64,000 nt of DNA from an uncultured Acetobacterium sp. (GTDB lineage Bacteria; Bacillota; Clostridia; Eubacteriales; Eubacteriaceae), in NCBI RefSeq assembly GCF_963664135.1, contig NZ_OY760905.1, positions 2,692,736 to 2,756,735 on the forward strand, read 5' to 3'. Shown one piece after another: positions 33,952 through 42,321 of this stretch. The notes beneath the pieces were generated by a model, which saw only the letters and a program-made list of their open reading frames with translations, searched no databases and had not been told where the DNA came from. The position numbers were made by a program, and so were the translations under genes. Each line of letters opens with the position of its first letter. Within the stretch, counting starts at the first letter, position 1.

Positions 33952-34596
33952 ATGAAACGAGTTTTGATTGGTTGTGGTGTATTAAGAAAAGAAATTGAAG
34001 TATTTCTGAAAGATTCAGATATTGAATGTCGATGGCTTCAGGATAAGCTTCATAATGAGCCAGATAAACTTCATTTAGAAATTCAAAAGGCAATTGATGA
34101 AGAATCTGACGCGGATATAATATATCTCAGCTATGGATTGTGTGGAAAATCATTGGCTGGGGTTCAAGCACGGCAATGCCCGATTTTGATGCCGAGAGTG
34201 GAAGACTGTATTGAGATTATTTTAAATGGTCGTAAGGATATTGATGAATTGCGACGGACCTCTTATTTTGTATCTCAAGGTTGGCTATGGGGTGAAGATG
34301 GCATTGGCTATGAGCATGACCGAATGAAGGAAAAGTATGGTGAAAAAAAGGCTATGCGCATCGCTAAAGTAATGTTTAAAAATTATAAATATTTGTTATT
34401 TATACGAACCGGCGTAGAAACCGATGAAGATAAACAAAAATGCGATCTAATGGCTGAAAAACTTGGTTTAGGTGTTCACGAAGCCCAGGGAAACATCCAT
34501 TTATTGGAAGCAATGATCAATAATGGAAATGATGAGCGGCTTATTTTGATTCAGCCGGGTGAGGCAATAAGCGAAGAGATGTTTCGGGTTTTTTAA
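33952..34596 (+). CDS. DUF1638-domain protein
   Basis: A 214-aa soluble protein of the DUF1638 family, often found beside corrinoid methyltransferase genes in acetogens and methanogens. Features: IGCGVLRKEIE at the N-terminus, YGLCGKSLAG (~62), PRVEDCIEIILNGR (~82) and a repeated WLWGEDGIGYEH region; the two Cys (in YGLCG and VEDC) and the acidic residues look like a metal or cobamide-related site, which is a guess. The protein has no known reaction. TGGAGG lies 8 nt upstream of ATG 33952. It is not part of the O-demethylase operon 17 kb away. Confidence 0.85.
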   Translation: MKRVLIGCGVLRKEIEVFLKDSDIECRWLQDKLHNEPDKLHLEIQKAIDEESDADIIYLSYGLCGKSLAGVQARQCPILMPRVEDCIEIILNGRKDIDELRRTSYFVSQGWLWGEDGIGYEHDRMKEKYGEKKAMRIAKVMFKNYKYLLFIRTGVETDEDKQKCDLMAEKLGLGVHEAQGNIHLLEAMINNGNDERLILIQPGEAISEEMFRVF

Positions 34597-34614
34597 CAAA
34601 AAATTCACACGTGT

Positions 34615-34687
34615 AACAACCAAAGCCTTATCGGAGTCATCGTTGCGTGCCAGCTTGAACTCCAATTATGGCAATGGTTGTTTTTTG
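34615..34687 (+). terminator. Probable terminator after the DUF1638 gene
   Basis: An 8-bp outer stem (34615-34622 and 34675-34682) with an internal GGAG/CTCC pairing closes a long loop and is followed by six Ts. Confidence 0.55.
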
Positions 34688-34784
34688 ATTAATCGAAAAA
34701 ATTGAGTGAGTTTTCCGAGCAAAAAGTTTACAATAAAAAAGTGTAATAAACAAGAGCATAAAATAAATCGAGGGGAGGCAGAAA

Positions 34785-36506
34785 ATGAAACGAATCATCA
34801 CCGAATATTTGAAACCCTTTTATGGTCGAATGGCTTTTGGGGTATTCTTTAAATTTACCGGTTCGATCATGGATTTAATTATTCCCTCGATTCTGGCCTA
34901 TATTATCGATCAGGTGATTCCTTTAAATCAACAATTGCCAATTTTTTACTGGGGCGGCGTGATGGTGATCTGCGCCATTATCGGGATGGTTTTTAATATT
35001 ATTGCCAATCGCATGGCGGCCCGGGTGGCCAGCGATGCCACCGAGGTGATTCGCCATGATCTGTTTGCCAAGGTGATGTATTTTTCCAATCACCAGATGG
35101 ATTCCCTGACCAAACCGTCAGTGATTTCCCGATTAACATCGGATACCTATATCGTCCATCAAATGATTATCCGCGTCCAAAGACTGGGGGTTCGGGCGCC
35201 GATTATGCTGATTGGCGGCATCGTTGTCACCATGACCATGGACCCGGTTCTGGCAACGGTACTGATTGGGATTATGCCGATCATGGCAGTGATGATTACC
35301 CTGGTCTCTAAAAAAAGCATGCCGCTTTTCGCCGGGCTGCAACAGGCTTTTGACGGTTTTGTCAGAGTGGCCCGAGAAGATATCAACGGGATTCGGGTGA
35401 TTAAGGCCTTATCAAAAACCGATTATGAGAAAAAACGCTTTGATGTCATTAATACCGATGTCGTTAACCGGGAGAAAAAAGCCCGAATGACAGTGGCAAT
35501 GATTTCGCCAGCCATGAATATCTGTCTGAATCTGGGTTTGGTTTGTGTGGTGGTGGTTGGGGCTTATGGTGTCAATAATGGCACCTCCGAAGTAGGGATT
35601 ATTCTGGCCTTTATGACGTATTTCACCATCATTCTCCACGCCGTTTTAGCCATTTCTAAATTATTTGAGATGTGGCCAAAAGCCACGGCTTCAGCCGATC
35701 GGATCATCCAGGCACTGGAGAGTGTCGATACTCTGGCAGTTCAGGAAGTGACCGAAGCTGTCAAAATGAATGAGACGGATGCCTTTGTGGCATTCCAGAA
35801 TGTCATCTTTTCGTATAACAAAGAAGAACCTAATCTGAACAACATATCTTTTGCGTTGGCAAAAGGGGAGACGCTGGGAATTATCGGCGAAACCGGGGCA
35901 GGGAAAACGACGCTGTTAAATCTGCTGATGCGTCTTTATGATGCCGATGCGGGAACCATCACCATTGCTGGTCAGGATGTCAGATCGATGGATCCCCGGG
36001 AACTGCATAAAAAATTTGGGGTGGCCTTTCAGAACGATATGATTTTTGAAGCGACCATTGAAGAAAACATTGATTTAGGTAGAAATCTCTCAAAAGAGGC
36101 AATTACAAAGGCAATCATTTGTGCCGGGGCCAAAGAATTTGTGGATCAAAAAGCTGGTAAATCCGTCGAACAGCTGACCATTAAAGGGGCCAACCTCAGT
36201 GGCGGTCAAAAACAGCGGATTCTCGTTGCCAGAGCACTGGCAGCTGGCCCGGAGATACTGGTATTGGATGATGCATCAAGCGCGCTGGACTATAAAACTG
36301 ACGCCACCTTTCGCAAAGCGATTAAAGAAAACTTTGAAGAAACCACGATTATTATCGTCGCCCAGCGGGTCAGTTCCATCAAACATGCCGATCATATTTT
36401 GGTGCTTGAAAATGGCCAGGCCATTGGTTTTGGAAAACATAAGCATCTGATGAAGTGCTGTGAAGTCTACCGGGAAATCAGTCATTCCCAGATGGGGGTA
36501 TCCTGA
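34785..36506 (+). CDS. Heterodimeric ABC exporter subunit with degenerate ATPase site
   Basis: A 573-aa half-transporter: six membrane helices (~1-310), then a nucleotide-binding domain (~340-570). Walker A is GETGAGKTT and the signature is LSGGQKQR, both intact. Walker B ends VLDDASSALD, where the catalytic Glu is Asp, and the switch His is Gln in VAQRVSSI. This is the pattern of the non-catalytic partner in heterodimeric exporters (TM287/288, BmrCD type). The partner gene starts 1 nt after its stop. Function: export of drugs, lipids or peptides; the substrate is unknown, but the yjdF riboswitch unit downstream hints at toxic heteroaromatics. A GAGGGGAGG ribosome site precedes ATG 34785. Confidence 0.92.
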   Translation: MKRIITEYLKPFYGRMAFGVFFKFTGSIMDLIIPSILAYIIDQVIPLNQQLPIFYWGGVMVICAIIGMVFNIIANRMAARVASDATEVIRHDLFAKVMYFSNHQMDSLTKPSVISRLTSDTYIVHQMIIRVQRLGVRAPIMLIGGIVVTMTMDPVLATVLIGIMPIMAVMITLVSKKSMPLFAGLQQAFDGFVRVAREDINGIRVIKALSKTDYEKKRFDVINTDVVNREKKARMTVAMISPAMNICLNLGLVCVVVVGAYGVNNGTSEVGIILAFMTYFTIILHAVLAISKLFEMWPKATASADRIIQALESVDTLAVQEVTEAVKMNETDAFVAFQNVIFSYNKEEPNLNNISFALAKGETLGIIGETGAGKTTLLNLLMRLYDADAGTITIAGQDVRSMDPRELHKKFGVAFQNDMIFEATIEENIDLGRNLSKEAITKAIICAGAKEFVDQKAGKSVEQLTIKGANLSGGQKQRILVARALAAGPEILVLDDASSALDYKTDATFRKAIKENFEETTIIIVAQRVSSIKHADHILVLENGQAIGFGKHKHLMKCCEVYREISHSQMGVS

Positions 36507-36507
36507 G

Positions 36508-38274
36508 ATGCGACGATCACAAAAATTCGAAAAACCGAAAAACCGCAAAGGTACCCTGATCCAATTATGGGGTTACTTGATGCGGTATAAATGGCGGTTG
36601 TTTGCTGCCATCGCTTTAACCATCGGGAGCAACCTGCTGGCGCTGGTGGGGCCATTGCTTTCGGGCTATGCCATTGATGCCATTGAACTGGGAACCGGTA
36701 AGGTCAATTTTAGTCAGGTGTTTTACTATGCCTTCTGGATGGTGGTGTTTTATATTGGCTCAGCTGGTCTGACCTACGTACTGGAAGTGCTGATGATTCG
36801 AGTCAGCCGTCAGGTTACCTACGCCATGCGTAAGGATGTCTTTAATAAGCTGCTGGATCTGCCGGTGGGTTATTTTGATGTCCACCAGACCGGCGATGTC
36901 ATCAGCCGGATTACCTATGATATTGATACCGTAAACAGTTCAATTTCCAGTGACCTGATTCAGGTGTCCTCAGCGGTCATCACCGTCATAGGCTCATTTT
37001 TAATGATGCTGGCGATCTCACCAAAACTGGTATTGATTTTTGTATTTACCGTGCCGGCCTCGATCTTGATGTCCAAATATCTGGTCAAAAAGACCCGACC
37101 TTTATTTAGTCGGCGATCCCGAAAACTGGGAGAACTCAATGGTTTTGTGGAAGAAATGGTGTCGGGCCAAAAGACCCTGAAAATCTATGATCAGGAAGAA
37201 AATACCATTGGAAAATTTAATGTTAAAAACAAAGAGGCAGTGGAAGCCTATTATAACGCCGAATATTACGGCAGCATGATTTTTCCCACCATTAATTTTA
37301 TTAATAACGTGTCACTGGCCTGCATCAGTGTATTTGGCGCGCTGTTATATCTGGCCGGCTCGATGTCGATCGGCCAGATTTCCTCCTTTGTGCTGTACTC
37401 GCGAAAGTTCTCCGGGCCGATTAATGAAATGGCCAATATCATGAACGATCTGCAGTCGTCTCTGGCGGCGGCTGAGCGGGTCTTCGTCTTACTGAATGAG
37501 CTGTCGGAGGCCAAGGATACTGAAAAAATGACAGCGCTGACCAATGTGAAAGGCGATATCAAGCTGGAAAATGTCCGGTTTAGCTATGATGCCAATCAGG
37601 TGATTATCAAAAACCTCAGTCTAAAAGCTGAAGCGGGCAAGCTGATTGCCATCGTCGGCCCGACTGGGGCCGGGAAAACCACGATCATCAATCTACTGAT
37701 GCGCTTTTACGATATCGAAGCCGGAAATATTTATGTGGATGGTAATGAGGTGCAGGAGTTGACCCGAGACAGCTTGAGAAAATCTTTTGCTATGGTGCTT
37801 CAGGATACCTGGATTTTTCATGGTACGATTTATGAAAACCTGACCTATGGCAATGAAAAGGCCACCATGGCTGAGGTGGTACAGGCGGCCAAAGCCGCCC
37901 GCATCCATTCCTTCATCGAACATCTGCCTAATGGTTATGAAACCATCTTAAGTGATGAAGGAACCAATATTTCCAAGGGGCAGAAGCAGCTGCTAACGAT
38001 CGCCCGGGCGATGCTGCTGGATGCCAAAATGCTGATCCTTGATGAAGCAACTTCCAATGTGGATACTCGTACCGAGAAAAAGATTCAGGAAGCCATGCGT
38101 CATCTGATGAAAGATAAAACCTGCTTCGTCATTGCCCATCGGCTGTCAACAATTCAGAATGCTGATCTGATTCTGGTGGTCGATCGCGGTGATGTGGTGG
38201 AACAGGGAACTCATGAAGAACTGATGGAAAAGCGCGGAAGTTACTGGCAGATGTATCAGGCTCAGTTTGAATAA
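36508..38274 (+). CDS. Heterodimeric ABC exporter subunit with catalytic Walker B
   Basis: A 588-aa half-transporter with a charged N-terminal tail, six helices (~35-325) and an ATPase domain (~355-585). Walker A is GPTGAGKTT; Walker B has the proper Glu (LILDEATSNVD) and the switch His is present (IAHRLSTI). Its signature is altered to ISKGQKQ instead of LSGGQ. So the complex pairs one good site (this Walker A/B with the partner's LSGGQ) and one dead site, exactly as in asymmetric exporters. The start ATG 36508 lies 1 nt after the previous stop, with GGGGG 9 nt upstream. No terminator is evident after it; a new promoter for yjdF begins 33 nt later. Confidence 0.93.
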   Translation: MRRSQKFEKPKNRKGTLIQLWGYLMRYKWRLFAAIALTIGSNLLALVGPLLSGYAIDAIELGTGKVNFSQVFYYAFWMVVFYIGSAGLTYVLEVLMIRVSRQVTYAMRKDVFNKLLDLPVGYFDVHQTGDVISRITYDIDTVNSSISSDLIQVSSAVITVIGSFLMMLAISPKLVLIFVFTVPASILMSKYLVKKTRPLFSRRSRKLGELNGFVEEMVSGQKTLKIYDQEENTIGKFNVKNKEAVEAYYNAEYYGSMIFPTINFINNVSLACISVFGALLYLAGSMSIGQISSFVLYSRKFSGPINEMANIMNDLQSSLAAAERVFVLLNELSEAKDTEKMTALTNVKGDIKLENVRFSYDANQVIIKNLSLKAEAGKLIAIVGPTGAGKTTIINLLMRFYDIEAGNIYVDGNEVQELTRDSLRKSFAMVLQDTWIFHGTIYENLTYGNEKATMAEVVQAAKAARIHSFIEHLPNGYETILSDEGTNISKGQKQLLTIARAMLLDAKMLILDEATSNVDTRTEKKIQEAMRHLMKDKTCFVIAHRLSTIQNADLILVVDRGDVVEQGTHEELMEKRGSYWQMYQAQFE

Positions 38275-38307
38275 GTACAAAAAACGTGATCGCCATTGAA
38301 AATGACA

Positions 38308-38335
38308 TTGAAAGTCAGGATTAAAATGATATAAT
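38308..38335 (+). promoter_or_regulatory. Promoter of the yjdF riboswitch transcript
   Basis: TTGAAA (38308-38313), 16-nt spacer, TATAAT (38330-38335). It would start the transcript near 38342, just before the riboswitch, so yjdF can be transcribed apart from the ABC genes. Confidence 0.7.
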
Positions 38336-38347
38336 AATATCCGAAGA

Positions 38348-38440
38348 TAAAAACACAGTTCTGGTTGGTAGTCCAGACGCGGTTGATGCCGTCAGTAACC
38401 TGCCTCCTAAGGTTGTCCATTCTTTGTCACATTTCTAGGA
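38348..38440 (+). ncRNA. yjdF-motif riboswitch (azaaromatic-sensing)
   Basis: The 5' leader directly before yjdF is GC-richer than its surroundings. It can form a short stem (TCTGG...CCAGA, 38360-38377), a second (CGG...CCG, 38379-38391), and a long-range GGTTG/CAACC-like pairing including AACCTGCCTCC, which could cover the downstream AGGAGG ribosome site. I assign it by position (it is always found before yjdF genes in Firmicutes) and by its distance to the start codon; a covariance search was not possible. The class binds azaaromatic compounds and turns translation on. Confidence 0.7.
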
Positions 38441-38450
38441 GGAATTGAAT

Positions 38451-38870
38451 ATGGATAAAGTAACAGGTAAATTGACGGTTTTTTTTGACGACCCCTTTTG
38501 GGTGGGCGTGTTTGAAAGTTCAGACGGCGATAAGCTGAAAGTCGCCAAGGTGACCTTTGGTTCCGAACCAAAAGATGGGGAAATCTATGATTGGTTGCTT
38601 AAAAATTACAACCGGCTCCAATTCAGCCAGCCGGTTGCGGATGAAAAAATTCCCGAAAAGCGGATTAATCCTAAGCGGATGCAGCGGGATATTCATCGGC
38701 AAATGACCGAGAAAAGCATTGGCACCAAGGCTCAACAGGCCCTGAAGGAAGAACAGGAAAACAAAAAGATAACCAGGAAAACGTTTAATAAAGAGAAAAC
38801 TGAAGCAGAAAAACAACAACAATTTGAACTGCGACAGGAAAAGAAAAAACAGAAACATCGCGGACATTAA
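38451..38870 (+). CDS. yjdF: YjdF-family protein (DUF2992)
   Basis: A 139-aa soluble protein. The N-terminal beta-rich part (~1-65) begins KVTGKLTVFFDDPFWVGVFE, the family hallmark, followed by KVAKVTFGSEPKDGEIYDWL. The C-terminal half is a long, very basic helix (KRMQRDIHRQM..., rich in Lys, Gln and Glu) that could bind RNA or DNA. No biochemical role is known; the riboswitch in front suggests involvement in handling toxic azaaromatic compounds. ATG 38451 has AGGAGG 8 nt upstream; the TTG two codons earlier is too close to it. Confidence 0.9.
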   Translation: MDKVTGKLTVFFDDPFWVGVFESSDGDKLKVAKVTFGSEPKDGEIYDWLLKNYNRLQFSQPVADEKIPEKRINPKRMQRDIHRQMTEKSIGTKAQQALKEEQENKKITRKTFNKEKTEAEKQQQFELRQEKKKQKHRGH

Positions 38871-38987
38871 AACGGTTTATTAAATAATTTAAGAAAAGTC
38901 ATCGTTTAGTGATCAGGTTACAGTTTATTACTTCAGAATGGGTATAATTAAGATAACAAATAAAATAACCGTTAAGGAGATAATAAG

Positions 38988-39299
38988 ATGAGCGCAGTAA
39001 CAATCACAAAAGATAATTTTCAACAGGAAGTAATCAATTCAGATAAACCGGTATTGTTGGATTTTTGGGCACCCTGGTGTGGTCCATGTAAAATGGTATC
39101 TCCCATCATCGATGAAATTTCGGATGAAGTATTCACATTAAAGGTCGGAAAAATTAACGTGGATGAACAACAGGAATTGGCCGCTGAATTCAAAGTCATG
39201 AGCATTCCAACCCTGGCAGTAGTCAAAGGCGGTGTTGTGGTGAAAAAAGCAGTAGGAGCAAAATCCAAGGCAGATATTTTAGATCTAGTGGCAGAATAG
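38988..39299 (+). CDS. trxA: Thioredoxin
   Basis: A 103-aa thiol-disulfide oxidoreductase. The active site is FWAPWCGPCKM at ~29-39 with the canonical WCGPC, and the cis-Pro is in MSIPTLA (~73). Size and fold pattern are standard, with no signal peptide, so it is cytoplasmic. An AAGGAG ribosome site lies 7 nt upstream. There is no thioredoxin reductase gene next to it. It stands alone and ends at a terminator 9 nt after the stop. Confidence 0.96.
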   Translation: MSAVTITKDNFQQEVINSDKPVLLDFWAPWCGPCKMVSPIIDEISDEVFTLKVGKINVDEQQELAAEFKVMSIPTLAVVKGGVVVKKAVGAKSKADILDLVAE

Positions 39300-39307
39300 C
39301 CAGAAAC

Positions 39308-39343
39308 AGAGCAACGGAGAAATTCGTTGCTCTTTAAATTTTT
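39308..39343 (+). terminator. Rho-independent terminator after trxA
   Basis: A perfect 9-bp stem (39308-39316 and 39325-39333, 8-nt loop), followed by TTAAATTTTTT. Confidence 0.82.
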
Positions 39344-39394
39344 TGACTATAAGTTGAATTAAAGGGTGTTGCAAATTAAACTGGCAATTCAGCA

Positions 39395-39432
39395 GTGTGC
39401 GGGCGATCACGGATCGCCCCTACGTTACAAGA
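39395..39432. repeat. Short GC-rich palindromic element, repeat-like
   Basis: Around a perfect 7-bp palindrome (GGGCGAT at 39408-39414, ATCGCCC at 39420-39426, 5-nt loop) the sequence is much richer in GC than its AT-rich surroundings and continues with CTACG. The same kind of GGGCGAT/ATCGCCC-CTAC motif is common as a dispersed intergenic repeat in other bacteria. Only one copy lies in this window, so it is not proven to be a repeat here. Confidence 0.4.
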
Positions 39433-39452
39433 GTTAATTCAATTTATGTAAC

Positions 39453-40127
39453 CTAAATGATTTCTTTCAATTGCACCTTGTCGATCACTTCGATTTTACC
39501 CCGGGAAAGATGAACATAACCTTCGTTTTCGAAATACTTCAGCATCCGGGAAACCACTTCCCGGGCCGAACCCACATATTTGGCAATTTGTTCATGGGTC
39601 ATGACAATGGTATTCGAGCCGGTTCGGGCAACCTCATCCAGCAGGAAGATGGTCAGACGCTTGTCGAAACTCATAAAAAGAATCTGCTGCATCGCCCACA
39701 TCACATCAGAAAAACGATCGATCATGGATTTATAAGAAAAATTCTCGGCATGAATATTTTCGTTGCAGATTTGCTGAAAAACAGCGGAATTGATCAGGAT
39801 CACTTCGCTGTCTTTTTCGGCATCGATATGCACATCAAAGGTAATGTTATCTAAGATACAGGAAGCGGATAAGATACAGATTTCATCAGAGCCCAACCGG
39901 TAAAGGGTGATATCCCGACCATCTTCTGATAAGATATAGGTGCGCAGCTCGCCGCTTTTTATTAACAGTACACCCACACAGTCATTGTCGCCCCGATGAA
40001 TGTTCTCACCGCGTTTATATTTAACCGGCACGGCATTTTCTAATAGCATGTTTTTTTGATTTGGATTCAAATGATCCCAAAAAGTAAGGATCGTTTGGAT
40101 AAAGGTAAGATCAGATTCTTTTAACAT
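39453..40127 (-). CDS. Crp/Fnr-family transcriptional regulator
   Basis: A 224-aa regulator: an effector-binding cyclic-nucleotide-type beta-roll (~15-125), a dimerisation helix (~125-145) and a C-terminal winged helix with MTHEQIAKYVGSAREVVSRML (recognition helix ~170-190). The sensor domain has Cys residues in DNDCVG, EICILSASCIL and QQICNE, but not the spaced cluster of classical Fnr, so I cannot decide between a redox, CO/NO or cAMP-like ligand. It is divergent from the Eis-like gene, with 113 nt between them. The minus-strand ribosome site is GAGG about 8 nt before the ATG. Confidence 0.9.
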   Translation of the reverse strand: MLKESDLTFIQTILTFWDHLNPNQKNMLLENAVPVKYKRGENIHRGDNDCVGVLLIKSGELRTYILSEDGRDITLYRLGSDEICILSASCILDNITFDVHIDAEKDSEVILINSAVFQQICNENIHAENFSYKSMIDRFSDVMWAMQQILFMSFDKRLTIFLLDEVARTGSNTIVMTHEQIAKYVGSAREVVSRMLKYFENEGYVHLSRGKIEVIDKVQLKEII

Positions 40128-40174
40128 TTTTATACCTCATCTCATAGTTTAGATAACAGTATAGCATAATTATT

Positions 40175-40204
40175 TTGATTCTACTTTAAAAATCAGGGTA
40201 TAAC
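40175..40204 (+). promoter_or_regulatory. Possible promoter of the Eis-like gene
   Basis: TTGATT (40175-40180), 18-nt spacer, TATAAC (40199-40204). A small palindrome, GGTACTATAAAGTATC, at 40206-40221 lies just after it and could bind the divergent Crp/Fnr regulator or another repressor. Confidence 0.4.
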
Positions 40205-40240
40205 GTGGTACTATAAAGTATCAATATGAGGAGATTTCTG

Positions 40241-41458
40241 ATGAATAGAGATATAAAAAAAGATCTGGAATTAAGAAGACTGGAAGCCAAAGATCTAACC
40301 CAGTTTAATGACATCTTGAGATATGCATTTCAGGTGACCGATGAACAGCTTTTTAAAGTGGGCTGGAAACATGATGAGATCAAGCGCTCAAAATTTCCAA
40401 TTCTGGAAAAAGCGGAGGTCATCGGCTGGTTTGAAGATGGGCGGCTGGCAGCGCAGATTGCCGTTTACCCGCTGCAGGTGAATATCAGTGGCAGTATTTA
40501 TGAAATGGGGTACATCACCGGGGTGGCCACCTATCCCGAATATATGGGGCTGGGTCTGATGTCTGGCCTGATGAAAAAAAGTCTGGAAACCATGTACGAA
40601 TGCAATCAGTGTATTTCGTTCTTGTTTCCTTATTCCCATCCGCTTTATCGACACAAGGGCTGGGAGGTTGTCTCGGATAAAATGACCTACCGTATTCGGG
40701 ACAACCAGCTGCCCCGGGATATTGATGTACCGGGACGGGTGAAACGGGTCAAGGAGAGCAGTCCCGATCTCATCGCCCTTCACGATGCCTTTGCCAGAAA
40801 AACCCATGGTTGCCTAATTCGTAATGAACTGGTCTGGGAGGAATACTGGCGTTGGGATGTGGAGGATGTCACGGTCGCTATTTATTATGGGGTAGATGAT
40901 AATCCCCTAGGTTATCTGGTCTATCTGATCGAGAATGATGTATTGCATGTCAAAGAAATGGTATATCTGAATCAAGAAGCCAGAAAGGGGCTCTGGGGTT
41001 ATATTGCCGCGCACGAATCAATGATCAACGAGGTAGTGGGCAGCAATTACAATAATCATACGATTTCTTTTTTATTCGGAGACAGCGATATGAAAGAAAC
41101 CATCCGACCCTATATCATGGCGCGGATCGTGAACTTTGAGGGGTTTATCAGGCAATACCATTTTGCCAACACCGAACTGAATGAATCCATTACCTTTGAT
41201 ATTGTCGATACAGTGCTGGATTGGAACAATCGCAGCTTTACCATTTTGTTTGCTAAGGGAAAAGACCCGGTGCTGATTGATGAGCCATCAGAAAATCGGA
41301 TCAAACTGGAAATCGGTATTTTGACTTGTATGCTACTGGGGTATAAACGACCTACCTACCTCCAGCAAATTGAACGGATTGAAGCCAGCAAAAAAACAGT
41401 ATCGCTGCTGGAGACCGTTATCGCCAACGAAAAGGTTTATTTCTCAGAATATATATAA
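40241..41458 (+). CDS. GNAT-family N-acetyltransferase, Eis-like
   Basis: A 405-aa cytoplasmic acetyltransferase. Residues ~10-150 form a GNAT domain whose acetyl-CoA-binding segment is VATYPEYMGLGLMSGLM; a second GNAT-like half follows (~160-290), and the C-terminus (~295-400) is the SCP2-like domain of Eis proteins. Eis enzymes acetylate amines on aminoglycosides, peptides or proteins; the natural target here is unknown. ATG 40241 is preferred, as GAGGAG lies 7 nt upstream; an in-frame ATG at 40226 overlaps that site. Single gene with a strong terminator. Confidence 0.88.
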   Translation: MNRDIKKDLELRRLEAKDLTQFNDILRYAFQVTDEQLFKVGWKHDEIKRSKFPILEKAEVIGWFEDGRLAAQIAVYPLQVNISGSIYEMGYITGVATYPEYMGLGLMSGLMKKSLETMYECNQCISFLFPYSHPLYRHKGWEVVSDKMTYRIRDNQLPRDIDVPGRVKRVKESSPDLIALHDAFARKTHGCLIRNELVWEEYWRWDVEDVTVAIYYGVDDNPLGYLVYLIENDVLHVKEMVYLNQEARKGLWGYIAAHESMINEVVGSNYNNHTISFLFGDSDMKETIRPYIMARIVNFEGFIRQYHFANTELNESITFDIVDTVLDWNNRSFTILFAKGKDPVLIDEPSENRIKLEIGILTCMLLGYKRPTYLQQIERIEASKKTVSLLETVIANEKVYFSEYI

Positions 41459-41468
41459 AGGCAACAAA

Positions 41469-41498
41469 AAACGGCTCGTGGAGAGCCGTTTAATTTTT
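41469..41498 (+). terminator. Rho-independent terminator after the Eis-like gene
   Basis: A perfect 9-bp stem (41469-41477 and 41483-41491, 5-nt loop), followed by AATTTTTTT. Confidence 0.88.
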
Positions 41499-41570
41499 TT
41501 GTATTTAATGGTTCGCCGGAACAAGACCAACGTGAATAGTTGATAAATCCTCGCGTAAAACAGCTCCAAT

Positions 41571-41735
41571 TTAAAATGAAGAACTGATCATAAAACCGAG
41601 GATCGCACCGTAAATGGCGGTGCGATGAAGCTTGGCGGTAATCGGACAGCTGCCGCTCTGGCAGCCAACCAGTTTATAATAGAGAAGTCCCAGGACGCCC
41701 CCCACAACCGTACCAATCATTATTTTTAAATACAT
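41571..41735 (-). CDS. Small membrane protein, DUF6132-like
   Basis: A 54-aa protein, last gene of the ccdA-tlpA operon. It has two short membrane helices (~5-22 and ~38-52) joined by a loop with VGCQSGSCPIT: a CxxxxxC pair facing one side, followed by a Pro. That loop and size match small DUF6132-type proteins found beside thiol-redox genes. The start is the ATG at 41733-41735, with AGGAG 6 nt upstream; an ATG two codons earlier touches the ribosome site. The gap to tlpA is 9 nt. The Cys pair suggests that it takes part in disulfide exchange or rhodanese-like sulfur handling, with TlpA and CcdA as partners (inference). Confidence 0.75.
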   Translation of the reverse strand: MYLKIMIGTVVGGVLGLLYYKLVGCQSGSCPITAKLHRTAIYGAILGFMISSSF

Positions 41736-41744
41736 CGCCATCTC

Positions 41745-42311
41745 CTAATTCTTAATCAATTCAATACCGGCAAGTAGAGTCGCTTCATCAATGGCTCCTT
41801 GGTAACCTTTGACAATTTTCCCGTCAGGGTTAATAAACACAGTGGTAGGGATGGACGAGATGCCATAGGCAGTGGCGGCTTCAAAATTGGTGTCAAAATA
41901 GACCGGGAAATCAAAGCCCTGATCGGTGACATACTGAAGTCCCTTTGCTTGGGTCTCACGCTGACCATCAACCTGATCGATCATCAAAAAGATGACTTCG
42001 TTCTTTTGATTCTGATAGACAGCGTTGAAGTGGGGCATTTCGCTTTTACAGGGCGGACACCAGGAAGCCCATAAATTGAGAACTACTGGTTTACCAGCAA
42101 AATCGGACAGCTTGACCGGATTTCCGGCTTCATCAAAGACGGTGAAATCTGGAGCAGATTGAAGCTCCTCGGTTTGGGTTGAATCGGTACTGCTATTCGA
42201 TGCGCTTTCTGGTTTAACAATCGTGGACAAGGATGTATAACCCCAATAGACGATCCCCAGAAAGATGCCAAAAGCGACGATGCCAATCATTGTTTTTGTT
42301 TTATTTGTCAT
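41745..42311 (-). CDS. TlpA/ResA-type extracytoplasmic thioredoxin-like protein
   Basis: A 188-aa protein with one N-terminal membrane helix (~8-27), a Ser/Thr-rich linker, and a TlpA-like thioredoxin domain (~50-186). The active site is WASWCPPCKSEMP (WCPPC), and the cis-Pro is in SIPTTVFI. It is held on the outer face of the membrane and reduces disulfides there, with electrons from the CcdA protein encoded just upstream (10-nt gap). In acetogens such pairs may keep surface or cytochrome-like proteins reduced; the target is unknown. Confidence 0.93.
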   Translation of the reverse strand: MTNKTKTMIGIVAFGIFLGIVYWGYTSLSTIVKPESASNSSTDSTQTEELQSAPDFTVFDEAGNPVKLSDFAGKPVVLNLWASWCPPCKSEMPHFNAVYQNQKNEVIFLMIDQVDGQRETQAKGLQYVTDQGFDFPVYFDTNFEAATAYGISSIPTTVFINPDGKIVKGYQGAIDEATLLAGIELIKN

Positions 42312-42321
42312 GACAGACTCC

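Noticed and set aside
39395..39432. CRISPR repeat
   Set aside because: One copy only, no spacers and no cas genes in the window.
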